Below, piece after piece: positions 37,569-51,351 of a stretch of 64,000 nt of DNA; within the stretch, counting starts at the first letter, position 1, and every line of letters starts with the position of its first letter. Source of the stretch: an uncultured Alphaproteobacteria bacterium (GTDB lineage Bacteria; Pseudomonadota; Alphaproteobacteria; RF32; CAG-239); NCBI GenBank assembly GCA_944391515.1, contig CALXTW010000010.1, positions 1 through 64,000 on the forward strand, given 5' to 3'. A program made the translations under genes and the position numbers. The notes beneath the pieces were generated by a model, which made no database searches, was not told the DNA's origin, and saw nothing but the letters and a program-made list of their open reading frames with translations.

Positions 37569-38210
37569 TTATTTTTGCATATTAATCAACGTAATTTCTA
37601 CACGACGATTCTGCTCTCTTCCGGCAGCAGTACTGTTAGAGGCAATGGGGTTACTTGGTCCCATTCCCATAACTGATAAACGGCTAGCAGATACACCGCG
37701 GTTTTGCAGGTATGTTGCCACAGCTTGCGCACGTTTGAGGGAGAGTTGATTGTTATAAGCCAAAGCACCGGTATTATCGGTATAACCAACCACTTGCACC
37801 AAAGTCTGGTCATATTCTTTGAGCACTTTTGCTACAGAATCCAACACTCTGTTAAATGAGGTTTGGAAGACAGCCGAGTCGGTTGCAAAAGTGATATTGC
37901 TTGGCATAATCAAACGCACCTGCCCATTCATTTCTTGAACCTGAACGCCGGTACCAACCAATTCCTGACGAAGTTTACGCGCTTGCACATCCATATATCC
38001 TCCTGTTGCAGCTCCGCCAACAGCCCCGACACCGGCCCCGATAAGGGCACCTTTTTCTCCGCCAACCAAAGCTCCGATTCCAGCCCCCACAGCAGCACCG
38101 ATACCCGTTCCCCAAGCCGTATTAGAAACCTTGCTCTGCCCTGTATAAGGGTCTGTTGCACAAGCTGCCAACAAAGAAAGTGCAGCCACCGACATAATCA
38201 ATTTTTTCAT
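37569..38210 (-). CDS. OmpA-family lipoprotein (YiaD/Pal-like)
   Basis: 213 residues. Lipoprotein signal MKKLIMSVAALSLLAACATD with lipobox LAAC (Cys17 or so), a glycine-zipper region (GIGAAVGAGIGALVGGEKGA, about 36-75) likely membrane-associating, and a C-terminal OmpA domain (about 105-213) with the peptidoglycan-binding TDNTGALAYNNQLSLKRAQ and GREQNRRVEI. It should sit in the outer membrane and hold peptidoglycan. Similar to YiaD-type proteins rather than Pal, because of the glycine zipper. Confidence 0.92.
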   Translation of the reverse strand: MKKLIMSVAALSLLAACATDPYTGQSKVSNTAWGTGIGAAVGAGIGALVGGEKGALIGAGVGAVGGAATGGYMDVQARKLRQELVGTGVQVQEMNGQVRLIMPSNITFATDSAVFQTSFNRVLDSVAKVLKEYDQTLVQVVGYTDNTGALAYNNQLSLKRAQAVATYLQNRGVSASRLSVMGMGPSNPIASNSTAAGREQNRRVEITLINMQK

Positions 38211-38239
38211 ATTCCATCTCCTAAAATTAAGATACTAAT

Positions 38240-38268
38240 AATGTAGGAGTGGATAAGCGAAAAAACAA
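38240..38268 (-). promoter_or_regulatory. Promoter of the OmpA-family lipoprotein
   Basis: TTGTTT (38268-38263), 17-bp spacer, TACATT (38245-38240), directly after the upstream terminator and about 30 bases before the ATG; AGGAG is the ribosome site. Confidence 0.55.
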
Positions 38269-38274
38269 GCCAAC

Positions 38275-38302
38275 AAAAAACCCTGTGAAAAACTTCACAG
38301 GG
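38275..38302 (-). terminator. Terminator after the 38330-38626 gene
   Basis: Minus strand CCCTGTGAA, 4-base loop, TTCACAGGG, six U. Confidence 0.9.
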
Positions 38303-38329
38303 CTGTAATCTCTTTTTTTCTGGCTTAGA

Positions 38330-38626
38330 TTACTTTTTTTTGAAACATGGCGCCGCAATATTTGCCAACTTGTTCCAGAATTCAGAAATCAAAATTCGCT
38401 TCTGAATTTCTTCTTTACCGATACCTTGCGTATGAGCAGCATCGTAGCGGGCAGAAAGTTGGTGTCGGTTAATTCTAGTTCTCAGCAAATACTTCTCCAT
38501 CGAGGACAAGCCACCGATAAAGTCTGCAACATTTGCCTCATCCATTACCACTACTTCGCCATTCATCTCAATTACCTGAGGCTGATTTTCTTTCAACAAG
38601 CCTCTTAAAAATTCTTTAGTTTTCAT
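38330..38626 (-). CDS. Orphan 98-residue protein
   Basis: Not recognised. 98 residues, no TM or signal: MKTKEFLRGLLKENQP start, an MNGEVVVMDEANVADFIGGL segment, then a basic, helical half (EKYLLRTRINRHQLSARYD, EEIQKRILISEFWNKLANI) and a CFKKK end. Translation start at 38626 fits a TTGATT-17-TATATT promoter-like pair upstream and the TTGTTTAACATTTTAA leader shared with other orphans. Own terminator downstream. Low but real coding signals: no competing frame of this length and a clear transcription unit. Confidence 0.65.
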   Translation of the reverse strand: MKTKEFLRGLLKENQPQVIEMNGEVVVMDEANVADFIGGLSSMEKYLLRTRINRHQLSARYDAAHTQGIGKEEIQKRILISEFWNKLANIAAPCFKKK

Positions 38627-38767
38627 CTCTAAAAGAAAATTAAAATGTTAAACAATAAAATTATATAAAACCGCCGTAACACGGTATCTCTCTCAAAATA
38701 ATTATTAATTGCTTAGCAATATATTCCCTAATTTTCTCTAAATCAAGCAAAATTTTGTCCAAGGCGC

Positions 38768-38800
38768 AAAAAAAACGGCTATTTTCAAAATAACCGTTTC
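38768..38800 (-). terminator. Terminator after the 38817-39098 gene
   Basis: AAACGG and CCGTTT with inner TATTTT/AAAATA pairing, followed by eight U on the minus strand. Confidence 0.85.
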
Positions 38801-38816
38801 TTTTTACTTAAAAAAT

Positions 38817-39098
38817 TTATACATTTTTCTGCTTTTCTCTCAGCATTTTCTTCGCCACATTATACCGTATGCGATAATAAAGTGCCGAAGACACCGATAA
38901 CAAATCGCCATGAGTATTCAGCAAATACCCTGTACGTTGTACGACATCTTCTAATTCTGTAATTGACTTATTTGCTAATTCGACACGCAATTTTTTCATA
39001 TATTTTGCATGTAAACACCACAAATAAATACCATAAGCGACCGCTCCCGCCACAAAAGCAATGAGCATAATTAATAATCGTTGCTCCAAATTTTCCAT
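38817..39098 (-). CDS. Orphan 93-residue membrane-anchored protein
   Basis: Not recognised. One N-terminal TM (LLIMLIAFVAGAVAYGIYLW, about 8-28), then a charged helical cytoplasmic tail (KKLRVELANKSITELEDVV, RYNVAKKMLREKQKNV). It has its own promoter (TTGACA-17-TATTGT) and terminator, and the SD-less leader seen elsewhere. Position between other single-gene units suggests no operon partner. Confidence 0.68.
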   Translation of the reverse strand: MENLEQRLLIMLIAFVAGAVAYGIYLWCLHAKYMKKLRVELANKSITELEDVVQRTGYLLNTHGDLLSVSSALYYRIRYNVAKKMLREKQKNV

Positions 39099-39142
39099 AA
39101 TGATTAAGTGTTAAATTATACAATAATAAATTCATAACACTA

Positions 39143-39171
39143 ACAATAGTTTACTAGACAAAATATGTCAA
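39143..39171 (-). promoter_or_regulatory. Promoter of the 38817-39098 gene
   Basis: TTGACA (39171-39166), 17-bp spacer, TATTGT (39148-39143). Leader of about 37 bases, AU-rich, no Shine-Dalgarno. Confidence 0.7.
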
Positions 39172-39184
39172 GAAAATATACCTC

Positions 39185-39220
39185 AAAAAAATCCCCCTAC
39201 CTAACGGTACGAGGGATTTT
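39185..39220 (-). terminator. Terminator after the 39239-39451 gene
   Basis: AAATCCC and GGGATTT with inner TACC-TAAC-GGTA, then a U-run on the minus strand. Confidence 0.85.
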
Positions 39221-39238
39221 AAATAAAACGAGCCAATA

Positions 39239-39451
39239 TTATTCCGATGGTAATATCGGACGCTGGCTTTCTTCCAATTTATTTGTCTTTCGATTAAAAA
39301 CAATATTATCCGTATGAGGAAAATCTTCAGGATGCTTTTGGGCTCTCCTCAAATCAGACAACTGATAAAAAGCCCAAATCAACTGACGCCAACACCAAAT
39401 TGATAGGACACCAGCTACGATAACGGCCAAAATAATAAATAAAATTTTCAT
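39239..39451 (-). CDS. Orphan 70-residue membrane protein
   Basis: Not recognised. N-terminal TM (ILFIILAVIVAGVLSIWCW, about 3-22) followed by a hydrophilic tail (DLRRAQKHPEDFPHTDN, NRKTNKLEESQRPILPSE). The N-terminus could also be a signal peptide. It has a promoter and SD-less leader like its neighbour, and a terminator. It lies between the rpoC terminator and the 38817 gene. Confidence 0.65.
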   Translation of the reverse strand: MKILFIILAVIVAGVLSIWCWRQLIWAFYQLSDLRRAQKHPEDFPHTDNIVFNRKTNKLEESQRPILPSE

Positions 39452-39499
39452 AATTTCAGAAATTTAAATAGTACGACAAATAATAAATTTATTATTTGC

Positions 39500-39528
39500 A
39501 ACTTAATCAGCCCCTCGCAAGATGTCAA
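39500..39528 (-). promoter_or_regulatory. Promoter of the 39239-39451 gene
   Basis: TTGACA (39528-39523), 17-bp spacer, TAAGTT (39505-39500), immediately after the rpoC terminator. Confidence 0.6.
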
Positions 39529-39537
39529 TAAAATCAA

Positions 39538-39573
39538 ACAAAAACTCCCCCATACCTTTAGCATGAGGGAGTT
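39538..39573 (-). terminator. Terminator of the rpoB-rpoC unit
   Basis: Minus strand AACTCCCTCAT, 9-base loop, ATGGGGGAGTT (11 bp with one G-U) then U-run; 17 bases past the rpoC stop. Confidence 0.9.
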
Positions 39574-39590
39574 CTTAAATTATCTAAAGC

Positions 39591-43778
<4,188 letters not shown>

Positions 43779-46700
43779 TTAAACTTCTTCGTTCAACATC
43801 TCAACATTGAGACACAGAGATTTGATTTCTTTAACCAAAACGTTAAAGGACTCAGGAACGCCTGCTTCAAATCCATCATCTCCGCGAACAATAGCTTCAT
43901 AAACTTTAGTACGTCCGTTAACGTCATCTGACTTAACGGTGAGCATTTCTTGCAAGGTATAGGCAGCACCGTATGCTTGCAGAGCCCAAACTTCCATTTC
44001 ACCGAAGCGTTGTCCACCGAATTGAGCTTTACCACCCAACGGTTGTTGAGTAACCAAACTGTACGGACCGACAGAACGAGCGTGCATTTTCTCGTCAACA
44101 ATGTGGTGCAGTTTAATCATATAGATTGTACCGACAGTCACTTTACGGTCAAATTTTTCACCGGTACGACCATCATAAAGGTCAATCTGTCCTGAAGTCG
44201 GCAAGCCAGCCAAACTCAACATCTTATTGATATCTTCCTCATGAGCACCATCAAATACCGGAGTAGCCATCGGCACACCGTTTTTGAGGTTGGAAATCAT
44301 TTCCAATTTTTCAGGCTCGCTCATTGGTTCAATATCATTTTTGTATTGTTTGTCACCATAGATTGCCTTGAGTTTAGCATTGAGTTCATCAATCGTTTTT
44401 TCGCCGCGTTTATATTGTTCACACATTTCGTTGAGTTGTTTACCCAATTCGCTGGCAGCCCAACCTAAGTGTGTTTCAAGAATTTGTCCGACGTTCATAC
44501 GAGACGGAACGCCGAGCGGGTTCAAAACGATATCAACCGGGGTACCATCTTCCATGTAAGGCATATCTTGCAACGGCAATACACGAGAAATAGTACCTTT
44601 GTTACCGTGACGTCCGGCGATTTTATCACCGGTTTGAATTTTACGTTTGGTAGCAATGAAGACTTTAACCATCTTCAAAACGCCCGGCAACAAATCATCA
44701 CCGCGTTGTACTTTTTCAACTTTATCTTCGAAGTGTTTTTGAACTCTTTCAACGCGAGCATCAAAAGCAGCCAAAAATTCTTCAACTTTAGCCATAACTT
44801 CTTCGTCTTTAACAACGATTTTACGCCATTGAGCAGAAGGTACGCCATCCAAAGCCTCTTCGGTAATGGTAGAGTTCTTTGCAATACCCTTAGGAGCATC
44901 AACAACTTTTTGCCCCAAGAGCATTGATTTCAAGCGAGCTTCAAACGAACGACGAATAATGGCAATTTCATCATCACGGTCTTTAGCGAGTTGAGAAATT
45001 TCTTCTTGCTCAATAGAGAGAGCACGTTCATCTTTTTCAACACCGCGACGAGAGAAGACGTGAACGTCAACAACGATACCTTCAATACCCGGTTGAACGC
45101 GCAAAGAAGTATCACGAACATCGCTGGCTTTTTCACCAAAGATGGCGCGTAACAATTTCTCTTCCGGAGTAACCGGAGATTCGCCCTTCGGAGTAACCTT
45201 ACCGACCAAGATATCACCGGCTTTAACTTCAGCACCGATATAAACGATACCTGCTTCATCCAAGTTGCGGAGAGCTTCCTCACCGACGTTTGGAATATCG
45301 CGAGTGATTTCTTCTTGACCGAGTTTGGTATCACGAGCCATAACTTCAAATTCTTCGATGTGTAAAGAAGTCAGAATATCTTTACGAGAAATATTCTCTG
45401 ACAACAAAATCGCATCTTCGTAGTTCAAACCGTTCCAAGGCATGAAGGCAACCAACAAGTTGCGCCCCAATGCCAATTCACCCATATCGGTACAAGGACC
45501 ATCGGCCATAATATCACCGGCTTTAACATGGTCACCGACCTTAACCAAAGGAACTTGGTTAATGCAGGTATTTTGGTTAGAACGACGGAATTTTTGCAGT
45601 TTGTAAATTTCAACACCGGCATCGGCAACATTGTCGTTGAGAGAGCGAACCACAATACGGTTAGCATCAACGGCGTCAACGATACCATCATACTTAGCCA
45701 CAACGGTAGCACCAGAATCTTTAGCAACGGCAGCTTCCATACCAGTACCAACCAGCGGAGCTTCCGAACGCAACAAAGGCACACCTTGGCGTTGCATGTT
45801 TGCACCCATCAAAGCACGGTTCGCGTCATCGTTTTCCAAGAACGGAATCAAGGCAGTAGCCACAGAAACCAATTGTTGAGGAGAAACGTCGATGAAATCA
45901 ACTTCTTCAGGATGAGCAAACTCAAATTCACCAGCTTTACGACAAGCAATCAAATCATTTTCGAAATGACCATCGTCTTTAACCTTAGCATTTGCTTCAG
46001 CGATTTTGTATTTGCTTTCTTCATCAGCTGACAAATAAACAACTTCACTTGTAACTACGCCGTTAACAACCTTACGATACGGGCATTCAATGAAGCCATA
46101 TTTGTTGATGCGAGCATAAGTAGACAAAGAGTTAATCAAACCAATGTTCGGACCTTCCGGAGTTTCAATCGGGCAGATACGACCATAGTGTGTCGGGTGC
46201 ACGTCGCGGACTTCAAAGCCGGCACGGTCACGAGACAAACCGCCAGGTCCTAATGCAGACAAACGACGTTTGTGCGTAATTTCGGATAACGGGTTGTTCT
46301 GGTCCATAAATTGAGACAACTGAGAAGAACCGAAGAATTCTCTGATAACGGAAGCAATCGGTTTAGCATTAACCAAATCTTGCGGTTTTACGTTATTAAG
46401 AGATTCAGAGCTCATTCTTTCACGGATTGCTCTTTCCATTCTGAGCAAGCCCATGCGGTATTGGTTTTCCATCAATTCACCGACGGAACGAACACGACGA
46501 TTACCCAAGTGGTCAATATCGTCAACTTCGCCTTTACCGTCACGCAATTCGACCAAACGTTTAACAATGCGCAAAATATCATCTTTACGCAAAGTACGAT
46601 AAGTATCCGGAGCATCTTCAAATGAAATGTCCAAAGCAACATTCATCTTAACACGACCGACAGATGACAAGTCATAGCGTTCGTTATCAAAGAATAAAGC

Positions 46701-47954
46701 GCGGAACAATTGGTCAGCAGTTTCATAGGTAGGTGGCTCACCCGGACGCATAACACGATAGATATCGAGCAAAGCTTCTTCACGATTGTGGTTTTTATCC
46801 ATTTCCAAAGTATTGCGGATATAAGGACCGACATTAACACCATCGATATACAAAACTTTAATTTCGCCTACTTTAGCAGCCGAAATATTTTTCAAAACTT
46901 CTTCATTGAGTTCAGCACCGGCATCGGCAATAACTTCACCGGTTTTCGGATTAATAACGGCAGTTGCCAAGAATTTGCCAAATAATTGATCCGGAGCAAT
47001 ACGATAATATTCCAAACCTTCATCAACTAATTTTTGAGCTGAACGCGGGGTTAATTTTTTACCTTTTTCCCAAACAACTTCACCGGTTTTAGTGTTAACC
47101 AAATCAAAGTCAAATTTAACGCCTTTCATACGTTCCGGCATAAATTTAACTTTCCAGTTTTTCTTATCGGCAACATATGTATCAACGTCATAGAAGTAGC
47201 TGAGGATTTCTTCTTTATCCATACCTTTAATTTCGGACGGATCGATTTTTTTACCCTGAGCCTTTAATTCTTTAATTTTGTCTTCTGTTTCTTTTGAATA
47301 CAAAGAATACAAAATAGAAGTAACCGGCAATTTACGACGACGGTCGATACGAGCATAAACCAAATCTTTGGCATCAAATTCAAAATCGAGCCAAGACCCG
47401 CGATAAGGAATAATTCTTGCAGCAAACAAATATTTACCGGAAGCAACAGTTTTACCTTTATCGTGATCAAAGAACACGCCTGGAGAACGGTGCATTTGAG
47501 AAACGACGACACGTTCAGTACCGTTAAAAATAAAGGTACCTTTATCGGTCATTAACGGAATATCGCCCATATAAACGTCTTGCTCTTTAATATCGTGAAT
47601 AGACTTAGCACCGGTTGCTTCATCCACATCCCAAACGACCAAGCGCAAGGTAGCTTTAACCGGAGCGGCATAAGTCATATCACGTTTAATGCATTCATCA
47701 ACGTCATATTTTGGCTCTTCGAGTTCATACTTAACAAACTCTAATTCACCGTTACCTGAAAAATCTTTAATTGGAAAAATAGATTTGAATACTTCTTCCA
47801 AACCGAATTCGCACTGACCTTTTTCACGATTGGTTTCGATAAAATCAGCATAAGAACCGGTCTGAACTTCGATTAAACTTGGCATATCGGCAACAGCGTC
47901 GATTCGGCCAAAGTTTCTTCTTACACGTCTTTTGCTCGTATAAGATTCTTTCAT
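43779..47954 (-). CDS. rpoB: RNA polymerase subunit beta
   Basis: 1391 residues, full length. [18 protein letters not shown] start; rifampicin-pocket segment [20 protein letters not shown] followed by [20 protein letters not shown] (about 525-565); and the C-terminal clamp-linked [20 protein letters not shown]. The rif pocket shows the usual sensitive residues. It is preceded by 286 bases without a gene and a predicted metallopeptidase gene instead of rplL, so it depends on its own promoter(s). Confidence 0.98.
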   Translation of the reverse strand: MKESYTSKRRVRRNFGRIDAVADMPSLIEVQTGSYADFIETNREKGQCEFGLEEVFKSIFPIKDFSGNGELEFVKYELEEPKYDVDECIKRDMTYAAPVKATLRLVVWDVDEATGAKSIHDIKEQDVYMGDIPLMTDKGTFIFNGTERVVVSQMHRSPGVFFDHDKGKTVASGKYLFAARIIPYRGSWLDFEFDAKDLVYARIDRRRKLPVTSILYSLYSKETEDKIKELKAQGKKIDPSEIKGMDKEEILSYFYDVDTYVADKKNWKVKFMPERMKGVKFDFDLVNTKTGEVVWEKGKKLTPRSAQKLVDEGLEYYRIAPDQLFGKFLATAVINPKTGEVIADAGAELNEEVLKNISAAKVGEIKVLYIDGVNVGPYIRNTLEMDKNHNREEALLDIYRVMRPGEPPTYETADQLFRALFFDNERYDLSSVGRVKMNVALDISFEDAPDTYRTLRKDDILRIVKRLVELRDGKGEVDDIDHLGNRRVRSVGELMENQYRMGLLRMERAIRERMSSESLNNVKPQDLVNAKPIASVIREFFGSSQLSQFMDQNNPLSEITHKRRLSALGPGGLSRDRAGFEVRDVHPTHYGRICPIETPEGPNIGLINSLSTYARINKYGFIECPYRKVVNGVVTSEVVYLSADEESKYKIAEANAKVKDDGHFENDLIACRKAGEFEFAHPEEVDFIDVSPQQLVSVATALIPFLENDDANRALMGANMQRQGVPLLRSEAPLVGTGMEAAVAKDSGATVVAKYDGIVDAVDANRIVVRSLNDNVADAGVEIYKLQKFRRSNQNTCINQVPLVKVGDHVKAGDIMADGPCTDMGELALGRNLLVAFMPWNGLNYEDAILLSENISRKDILTSLHIEEFEVMARDTKLGQEEITRDIPNVGEEALRNLDEAGIVYIGAEVKAGDILVGKVTPKGESPVTPEEKLLRAIFGEKASDVRDTSLRVQPGIEGIVVDVHVFSRRGVEKDERALSIEQEEISQLAKDRDDEIAIIRRSFEARLKSMLLGQKVVDAPKGIAKNSTITEEALDGVPSAQWRKIVVKDEEVMAKVEEFLAAFDARVERVQKHFEDKVEKVQRGDDLLPGVLKMVKVFIATKRKIQTGDKIAGRHGNKGTISRVLPLQDMPYMEDGTPVDIVLNPLGVPSRMNVGQILETHLGWAASELGKQLNEMCEQYKRGEKTIDELNAKLKAIYGDKQYKNDIEPMSEPEKLEMISNLKNGVPMATPVFDGAHEEDINKMLSLAGLPTSGQIDLYDGRTGEKFDRKVTVGTIYMIKLHHIVDEKMHARSVGPYSLVTQQPLGGKAQFGGQRFGEMEVWALQAYGAAYTLQEMLTVKSDDVNGRTKVYEAIVRGDDGFEAGVPESFNVLVKEIKSLCLNVEMLNEEV

Positions 47955-48012
47955 TGTGTTTTCATCCCTAGGTTTTGATTCCGCATCAATCCTGCCATAT
48001 TTGCTATGAACC

Positions 48013-48096
48013 CCGCATGCGGAAGGTTAAAAAATATAATTATTTCAAAGGTGAATCCCGCCAACCCCTCGGGTGCGACCCTCTCGACGGCGATTC
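48013..48096 (-). promoter_or_regulatory. Structured GC-rich leader of rpoB
   Basis: Within an AT-rich 286-base gap, 48053-48096 is GC-rich and can fold on the minus strand: GAATC/GATTC and GCC/GGC close a stem around a GGGT-CGC-ACCC hairpin. Nearer rpoB, CCGCATGCGG (48013-48022) flanked by AACC/GGTT forms a second hairpin. No known RNA family assigned; could be an attenuator, processing site or protein-binding leader. The segment 48097-48240 holds promoter-like elements only. Confidence 0.45.
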
Positions 48097-48130
48097 GAAG
48101 AATAATATTGTAGAAAAAAATTCATTTTCT

Positions 48131-48157
48131 TTTATACCTAAGCGACTCTATTTGCAA
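48131..48157 (-). promoter_or_regulatory. Candidate rpoB promoter
   Basis: TTGCAA (48157-48152), short 15-bp spacer, TATAAA (48136-48131). Two TTGACT elements lie further upstream, so more than one promoter is likely; the exact one is uncertain. Confidence 0.4.
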
Positions 48158-48240
48158 GATATTTTTCATCTCCTGAGTCAAGTTTTTTATGCTTAGTTTT
48201 AAGAAAAATTTTAAGTCAAATAAAACCGGCGAGTCGCCAT

Positions 48241-49128
48241 TTACCGCTCTGTTGATTTATTAAAATATAAAAAATTTTGCACCTTATTTTGATTGGCTAG
48301 AAAGCTTTTCCCTTCTTTTTGCAAAGAAGTTGTCTGCAACATCTCAAAACTATCCATACTAATCAAATTGGCAGCCAAAGACATTTTTGTTTGCCATGGT
48401 TGTTTATCAAATTCTGCAAAGTTTTGTAACATCTTATTTACTGCCGTAAACTTATCGCCTTGCCCTTGTTTTTCCAATCTTTTTATGTAGCCCAACATCC
48501 ACAAATACACCGACATATAAGATTTTAATTCTTGCGTATTGGCTCCATCCGGTGCTTCAAGCGCAAACATTCCGTTTTGGTGAATAAAATCCAAAGTTTG
48601 CAAATTTTCATCTGCCAAAGCTAAAACTTTTTGCTGATGAGCCGGATTTTCCAACCCCATCAAATAATGCGGCAACAGCTCGGCAAAACCTTCACCCATA
48701 CATCCCATATTGCGAAAATATGCCCCGTGAACAATATGCCCCAATTCGTGAATTAGTCCCACCTGTTGCTGAAAAGACATCGTCTCACCAAAACCATTTT
48801 CAAACCAATTTTCATCCACCATCAAAGCCAAAGGATAATTTTTATCTAATGCAACCGATGCCTCACACATCCCCTGCTCTATAGGCAAGCCCAACACCTC
48901 ACCAAACTCTTTTCCTTCAGGAAACACCAAAAAAGAAGCACGAAACGGCATTTTATAATCAAGAGGAATTTGACTGACACTTTCAATCAAATTTCCCATA
49001 TGTGAGATAAAATTATCACATTTTCCGGCTTTTACTTTTTCGCCCAAAGCCGGACGAACCGCCACTCTCATCTGCGGACTTACATCAAACACTTCAAAAT
49101 CATATTGCTTAAATTGAAAATTTTTCAT
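48241..49128 (-). CDS. Predicted HExxH zinc metallopeptidase inserted between rplL and rpoB
   Basis: About 295 residues from the ATG at 49128; a TTG at 49149 would add seven. No signal peptide or TM, so cytoplasmic or exported by another route. The zincin motif GLIHELGHIVHG gives His127, Glu128 and His131, and a Glu in GEGFAELLP (146 or 150), 15-19 residues on, is the likely third ligand (gluzincin pattern). The rest, including cysteines near C37 and C88 and a helical C-terminal half, is not recognised. Own promoter and the upstream rplL terminator make it a separate unit within the ribosomal/RNAP cluster. Substrate unknown. Confidence 0.8.
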   Translation of the reverse strand: MKNFQFKQYDFEVFDVSPQMRVAVRPALGEKVKAGKCDNFISHMGNLIESVSQIPLDYKMPFRASFLVFPEGKEFGEVLGLPIEQGMCEASVALDKNYPLALMVDENWFENGFGETMSFQQQVGLIHELGHIVHGAYFRNMGCMGEGFAELLPHYLMGLENPAHQQKVLALADENLQTLDFIHQNGMFALEAPDGANTQELKSYMSVYLWMLGYIKRLEKQGQGDKFTAVNKMLQNFAEFDKQPWQTKMSLAANLISMDSFEMLQTTSLQKEGKSFLANQNKVQNFLYFNKSTER

Positions 49129-49176
49129 CTCTTTTGCTTCTAAACTCAAATCTGTTCCACATCCCGAAACAAAGCG

Positions 49177-49204
49177 ATAATACCATCTTCATATCATTTT
49201 TCAA
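49177..49204 (-). promoter_or_regulatory. Promoter of the metallopeptidase gene
   Basis: TTGAAA (49204-49199), 16-bp spacer, TATTAT (49182-49177), located just after the rplL terminator. Start near 49170. Confidence 0.65.
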
Positions 49205-49242
49205 CCAACACCTCATCTCCAACTTTCCTCTCTTCACACAAC

Positions 49243-49279
49243 AAAAAAGGACTGAAATAACACACATTTCAGTCCTTTT
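49243..49279 (-). terminator. Strong terminator after rplL
   Basis: AAAAGGACTGAAAT and ATTTCAGTCCTTTT (14-bp perfect stem, 7-base loop) then U-run. Separates rplJ-rplL from the metallopeptidase and rpoBC. Confidence 0.93.
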
Positions 49280-49349
49280 ACAAAGCTAAAATAAAATTTT
49301 GGTTTGTAATTCAATCACCACAAGGGCTTTTGCATTACTCCTTCAAATC

Positions 49350-49724
49350 TTACTTCAATTCAACTTTAGCACCAGCTTCTTCAAGTTTCTTCTTGATTTC
49401 TTCAGCTTCAGCTTTCGGAGCAGCTTCTTTAACAGTCTTCGGAGCACCGTCAACCAAGTCTTTAGCTTCTTTCAAGCCCAATTGAGTGATAGCACGGATT
49501 TCTTTAATAACGTTAATTTTGTTTGCGCCAGCTTCAACCAAGATAACATCGAATTCATCTTTTTCTTCAGCAGCAGCGGCACCAGCAGCAGCACCACCAG
49601 CAGCAACAGCAACGGCAGCAGCGGCAGAAACGCCCCATTTTTCTTCTAACATTTTTGACAGATCAGCAGCTTCCATAACGGTCAAAGCTGACAATTCATC
49701 TACTAATTTGGCTAAATCGGCCAT
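49350..49724 (-). CDS. rplL: 50S ribosomal protein L7/L12
   Basis: L7/L12 forms the stalk that recruits translational GTPases. 124 residues: N-terminal dimerisation domain ([19 protein letters not shown]), an Ala/Gly-rich hinge (about 36-55) and the C-terminal domain with [20 protein letters not shown] and [11 protein letters not shown]. Follows rplJ; terminated by a strong hairpin. Confidence 0.98.
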   Translation of the reverse strand: MADLAKLVDELSALTVMEAADLSKMLEEKWGVSAAAAVAVAAGGAAAGAAAAEEKDEFDVILVEAGANKINVIKEIRAITQLGLKEAKDLVDGAPKTVKEAAPKAEAEEIKKKLEEAGAKVELK

Positions 49725-49799
49725 ATTTTTTCTCCAATAAATTTAATTAAATCAAAAAACTAAAAATTCAACTCTTCACAAAATTTTGCATTCACAAAA

Positions 49800-50282
49800 T
49801 TAAGCGGCTTCTTTTTCAGAATAAGCTTTAGTAACACGAGCGAGCTGAGCACCGGGAGCTTGTAACAGACCGATAATTTTAGCACGCAATTCATCCATAG
49901 ACGGAATAGTAGCCAAGCGTTTGATTTCATCCAAAGAAATAACGCCGGTACCCATAGCACCGCCAACGAGGACGAGTTTTTCGTTAGTTTTAGCAAATTC
50001 AACACAAGCTTTGCAGGCAGAGATTGGGTCATTAGCAAAAGCAATTGCGGTCGGACCTTTGAACAAATCTGCCAAAGATTCAAATTTTGTGCCTTTCAGA
50101 GCCAGACGAGTAATCCGATTTTTAGTAACTTTAAAACTTGCTCCGGCTTTACGAACATTGTTACGCAGTTCAGAAACTTCTTTAACCGTCAAACCTTTGT
50201 AGTGAGATACGACGACAACTTCAGCTTCATTAAACAACGCATTTAATTCGTTGAGCAAGTCTGCTTTTTCTTCACGGTTCAC
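49800..50282 (-). CDS. rplJ: 50S ribosomal protein L10
   Basis: L10 anchors L7/L12 dimers and, as the L8 complex, represses its own mRNA. 160 residues from a GTG at 50282 with GGAG seven bases upstream. EEKADLLNELNALF start, the VVVSHYKGLTVKEVSELRN rRNA-binding segment and a C-terminal helix for L7/L12. Preceded by an L10 leader. Confidence 0.97.
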   Translation of the reverse strand: MNREEKADLLNELNALFNEAEVVVVSHYKGLTVKEVSELRNNVRKAGASFKVTKNRITRLALKGTKFESLADLFKGPTAIAFANDPISACKACVEFAKTNEKLVLVGGAMGTGVISLDEIKRLATIPSMDELRAKIIGLLQAPGAQLARVTKAYSEKEAA

Positions 50283-50580
50283 TTATTGTCTCCACAATAA
50301 AACATCAAACGATGTTGTTTTAACACATATCAGTTTATCCGCACCGGCAACTTCGGAAACACCTCTGTTACGAGCGCCTCAAAACCGAGACCTAATCTGT
50401 CCAGGAGAAAAGATATAAATTTGCATTTACTCCCGTCTATGCAGGATATTTAGGAACACCCAGACCAAGGACTTACCTCAGAAATAACGAATGCTCACCT
50501 GCAGTCTTGGACAGTTTTTCGGAACATTTGTTCCGAGAGCGGATTGGGAGGTTACCCTCCCGCTCCAAAACTCATACAAT
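50283..50580 (-). ncRNA. L10 (rplJ-rplL) ribosomal leader
   Basis: The 380-base gap between rplA and rplJ holds, on the minus strand, CCAAGACTGCAGGTG (50512-50498) and CCTGCATAGACGG (50445-50432), the paired conserved elements of the L10 leader, where L10-L7/L12 binds to repress translation. Additional hairpins nearer rplA: GGGAGG-GTAA-CCTCCC inside GAGCGG/CCGCTC, and CGGAAC-AAAT-GTTCCG. The last could slow or end rplA transcripts. Confidence 0.82.
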
Positions 50581-50662
50581 CACCAATAAAAAGTGAAACT
50601 TAATATTGATTTTTCATTCAAACAATCAGCTATTCCTGAAAAATCAACAGTTCTCTATTTTA

Positions 50663-51346
50663 TTAGAGATTAGAAAGATCAACTTTAACGCCGACACCCA
50701 TAGTGCTGGACAAAGAAACTTTCTTCATATAAGTACCTTTAGCACCTTGAGGTTTAGCTTTTTGAATTGCTTCAATGAAAGCTTTAGCGTTTTCATAAAT
50801 TTGTTCTTCGCTAAAGGAAGCTTTACCAATACCGGCATGAACGATACCGTTCTTTTCAACACGGAATTGAACTTCACCGGCTTTAGCGTTTTTAACAGCT
50901 GTTGCAACATCAGCGGTAACAGTACCCAATTTCGGGTTTGGCATCAAGCCTTTAGGACCCAAAACGCGAGCAACACGACCAGCCATACCCATCATATCCG
51001 GAGTAGCGATACAACGATCGAAATCTACTTTACCAGCCATAATGGAATCAACCAAGTTTTCAGCACCGACAATATCAGCACCTGCAGCTTTAGCTTCGTC
51101 AGCTTTTTCACCTTGAGCAAAAACGGCAACGCGGATTTTTTTACCGGATCCGTTCGGCAAAGCACAAACGCCGCGAACCATTTGGTCGGCATATTTCGGG
51201 TCAACACCGAGGTTGATGGCAACATCAATAGTTTCGTCAAATTTAGCGGTAGCGTTTTCTTTAACGATTTTAACAGCATCTTTCAGAGCATAAGCCTGAT
51301 CTTTATTAACTGTTTTATAAGCGTTTACGATTCTTTTTCCAGACAT
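50663..51346 (-). CDS. rplA: 50S ribosomal protein L1
   Basis: L1 forms the mobile E-site stalk and represses the rplK-rplA mRNA. 227 residues: [18 protein letters not shown] start, [12 protein letters not shown]-like segment (here [20 protein letters not shown]), [20 protein letters not shown], and [13 protein letters not shown] end. Five bases after rplK. Confidence 0.97.
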   Translation of the reverse strand: MSGKRIVNAYKTVNKDQAYALKDAVKIVKENATAKFDETIDVAINLGVDPKYADQMVRGVCALPNGSGKKIRVAVFAQGEKADEAKAAGADIVGAENLVDSIMAGKVDFDRCIATPDMMGMAGRVARVLGPKGLMPNPKLGTVTADVATAVKNAKAGEVQFRVEKNGIVHAGIGKASFSEEQIYENAKAFIEAIQKAKPQGAKGTYMKKVSLSSTMGVGVKVDLSNL

Positions 51347-51351
51347 CTATC

